A stretch of 7,655 nucleotides of DNA from Betaproteobacteria bacterium (lineage in GTDB: Bacteria > Pseudomonadota > Gammaproteobacteria > Burkholderiales > SG8-39): positions 1 through 7,655 of the forward strand of contig DAHVFK010000148.1 in assembly GCA_027317055.1 (NCBI GenBank). The letters are read 5' to 3'. This document shows positions 6,357 to 7,655 of the stretch, one piece after another. The notes below the pieces were generated by a model. That model made no database searches and was not told the origin of the DNA. It was given only the letters and a program-made list of their open reading frames with translations. The position numbers were made by a program, and so were the translations under genes. Every line of letters begins with the position of its first letter. Position 1 is the first letter of the stretch.

Positions 6357-7043
6357 ATGAGCACGATTCGCGCAAAGCGCAAGCCGTCCTCCCGCCGCCT
6401 GCTGCCGGGCGAGCGGGAGAAGCAGATCGTGAGCGAGGCGATCCGCTTTTTCTCGGAAGTCGGCTTCTCCGGCCAGACGCGCGAGCTGTCGCGCCGCCTG
6501 GGAATCACGCAGCCGCTCTTGTACCGCTACTTTCCCTCCAAGCGCGCGCTGCTCGAGCGCGTCTACCGGGAGGTGTTTCTCGGCCGCTGGGACCCGGCCT
6601 GGCGCACGCTGCTGGAGGACCGCTCGCGGCCGCTGCGCGCGCGCTTGATCGAGTTCTACCGGCGCTACACGACGGTCGTGTTCCGCCCGGAGTGGATCCG
6701 GCTCTACATGTACGCCGGACTGGCGGGCACGGGCTTCAACCGGCGCTACATCGACATGCTCGAAAAGCAGCTGCTGCGGCGCATCTGCGCCGAGCTCCGG
6801 GTGGAGCTGGGCCTGCCCGACAGCCGGCGCGCCCGGATCTCGCCGTTCGAGATGGAGCTGGCGTGGGACCTGCACGGCGGGATCTTCTACTACTGCGTGC
6901 GCAAGTTCATCTACCGCAGCCGGGTGCACGAGGACCTTGCGGCCCTGATCGAGCATGCGGTCGACAGCCTGCTGCTGGGTGCGCCGACGGTACTCGGCCG
7001 GCTGCTCGGCAGAAAACGACCCCCCACATCGATAAGGAGGTGA
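6357..7043 (+). CDS. TetR/AcrR-family transcriptional regulator
   Basis: A 228-residue DNA-binding regulator. The N-terminal TetR_N domain (PF00440) spans about residues 18-70: GEREKQIVSEAIRFFSEVGF (18-37), then the helix-turn-helix TRELSRRLGITQPLLYRYFP (41-60) and the SKRALLERVY closing helix (61-70). The rest, rich in aromatic and Arg residues, is an alpha-helical ligand-binding and dimer domain with no assignable ligand. A basic N-terminal arm (RAKRKPSSRR, 5-14) precedes the domain and may add DNA contacts. It is divergent from the monooxygenase-transporter genes and upstream of the cupin gene, the usual place for a local regulator, most often a repressor relieved by substrate or intermediate. 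The ATG lacks a Shine-Dalgarno and lies close behind a -10-like GATAAT. Confidence 0.92.
   Translation: MSTIRAKRKPSSRRLLPGEREKQIVSEAIRFFSEVGFSGQTRELSRRLGITQPLLYRYFPSKRALLERVYREVFLGRWDPAWRTLLEDRSRPLRARLIEFYRRYTTVVFRPEWIRLYMYAGLAGTGFNRRYIDMLEKQLLRRICAELRVELGLPDSRRARISPFEMELAWDLHGGIFYYCVRKFIYRSRVHEDLAALIEHAVDSLLLGAPTVLGRLLGRKRPPTSIRR
7034..7043 (+). promoter_or_regulatory. Very strong Shine-Dalgarno site of cupin gene overlapping tetR stop
   Basis: AAGGAGGTGA is a full-length match to the anti-Shine-Dalgarno end of 16S rRNA, 5 bases before the ATG when measured from its last base. Its final TGA is the stop codon of the TetR gene. Ribosomes ending the regulator are placed to begin the cupin, but the strength suggests the cupin is made at a higher level than the regulator. 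Confidence 0.85.
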
Positions 7044-7048
7044 AACGC

Positions 7049-7621
7049 ATGCAATACCGTGAACAGCTGGGCAGGACCCGCGTCTCGCGCAAGGACATGC
7101 TCAAGCGCGTGGCGCGCTTCGACGAGCTGAAAGGATTCGACGGCGGTCTGCCCGACAGCCGCTATCCCGGATGCGAGCGGATTCTCTACAACGTGATCGG
7201 CTTCCAGCCGCCGAAGGGCGAGAACCGCGGCGCGGTTACCTCGCCGGTGGGCGAAAAGGCCTCGCGCCTGGCGGCGATCAAGATCTCCGAAGGCTTCAAC
7301 CTGGGATATTGCCGCGCCCTGCCCGGACGCGGGCCGATGTTCCACAACCACGACACCAACGAAACCTTCATCGCCATGACCGGCACCTGGCGCGCGAGCT
7401 GGGAGAACAAGAAGGGGCGCATCGAGCACGTCGACTTGAAGCCGCTGGACGTGATCTCGTTCCCGCCCGGCGTCTCGCGCCGCTTCATGAACGTCACCCG
7501 CGGCAGCAAGCGCAAGTTTTCGGTGCTGATGTTCGTCATCGGCGGCAACGCGCCGCGCGCCGAGTTCACGCGCGAGTCGATGCAGGAGCTCGCGGCGGGG
7601 GGGTACCTCAAGACCCGGTAA
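7049..7621 (+). CDS. Single-domain cupin protein
   Basis: A 190-residue, single beta-barrel cupin. Motif 1 fits G(X)5HXH(X)3E(X)6G exactly: G93, H99, H101, E105 and G112, supplying three metal ligands. Motif 2 runs LDVISFPPGVSRRFMN (133-148): the PxG core (139-141) and N148 are kept, but the expected fourth ligand His is Arg144 and the expected opening Gly is Leu133. The N-terminal ~70 residues, helical and Arg/Lys rich, precede the barrel. Small cupins of this kind include dioxygenases, isomerases, lyases and non-catalytic binding proteins, so no reaction can be given. It is co-transcribed with the TetR gene and likely belongs to the same pathway as the divergent monooxygenase and hydrolase. 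The ATG is fixed by the strong ribosome site 5 bases upstream. Confidence 0.88.
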   Translation: MQYREQLGRTRVSRKDMLKRVARFDELKGFDGGLPDSRYPGCERILYNVIGFQPPKGENRGAVTSPVGEKASRLAAIKISEGFNLGYCRALPGRGPMFHNHDTNETFIAMTGTWRASWENKKGRIEHVDLKPLDVISFPPGVSRRFMNVTRGSKRKFSVLMFVIGGNAPRAEFTRESMQELAAGGYLKTR

Positions 7622-7655
7622 GGCTTGCTGTAAAATCAAGCACTTTCGCTTAGCG
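7622..7655. other. Non-coding tail after cupin gene
   Basis: These 34 bases contain a weak inverted repeat, GCTTG (7623-7627) and CAAGC (7637-7641) with a 9-base loop, and inside it TAAAAT (7631-7636), which resembles a -10 element. There is no T-run for a terminator. It could be the start of the next gene's promoter; the window ends too soon to tell. Confidence 0.25.

Noticed and set aside
6302..7048. Upstream extension of the cupin frame through the TetR gene (possible fusion)
   Set aside because: The extension is Ala/Arg/Pro-rich shadow translation; the strong ribosome site at 7034-7043 fixes the cupin start at 7049.
7623..7641. Small hairpin after the cupin gene as a terminator
   Set aside because: Only a 5-base stem with a 9-base loop and no following T-run; it may equally be part of a downstream promoter.

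Overview
The window is GC-rich, densely packed bacterial DNA. Codon use, Shine-Dalgarno sites, compact divergent operons and protein flavour all suggest a high-GC proteobacterium, most likely a betaproteobacterium of Burkholderiales type; no marker gene is present to prove this. There are nine protein genes and no RNA gene, mobile element or CRISPR array. Nearly every base from 1 to 7621 is coding; the longest gaps are 108 and 59 bases.

Layout. Leftward from 6297 to 1 run seven genes: a luciferase-like (LLM) flavin monooxygenase, a PuuE/NodB-fold 'polysaccharide deacetylase' family hydrolase, then after a 108-base gap a periplasmic binding protein, two LivH/LivM-type permeases and two LivG/LivF-type ATPases (the last cut by the left edge). 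The binding protein and permeases are nearly adjacent, and the permease/ATPase genes touch or overlap (TAG-ATG abutment, ATGA overlap, 11-base overlap). Rightward from 6357 run a TetR-type regulator and a single-domain cupin protein; the cupin's very strong Shine-Dalgarno site ends on the regulator's stop codon.

How the genes may work together. The transporter is a complete HAAT-type (branched-chain amino acid/amide/urea/aromatic acid) ABC importer apart from the missing 3' end of livF. The two enzymes and the cupin are encoded beside it under what looks like one shared, divergent 59-base control region. The simplest reading is a regulated uptake-and-breakdown module for a small polar, probably nitrogen- or carboxylate-containing compound: binding protein and permeases import it, the flavin monooxygenase oxidises it, the PuuE-like hydrolase opens or deacylates a C-N bond, the cupin performs or assists another step, and the TetR protein senses substrate or intermediate. 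The substrate cannot be read from the sequence.

Points worth attention are the enzyme combination itself, three 12-base tandem repeats with a hairpin just upstream of the binding-protein gene, a cupin whose last metal-binding His is Arg, an altered ABC signature in LivG, and the tight, possibly leaderless divergent promoter.
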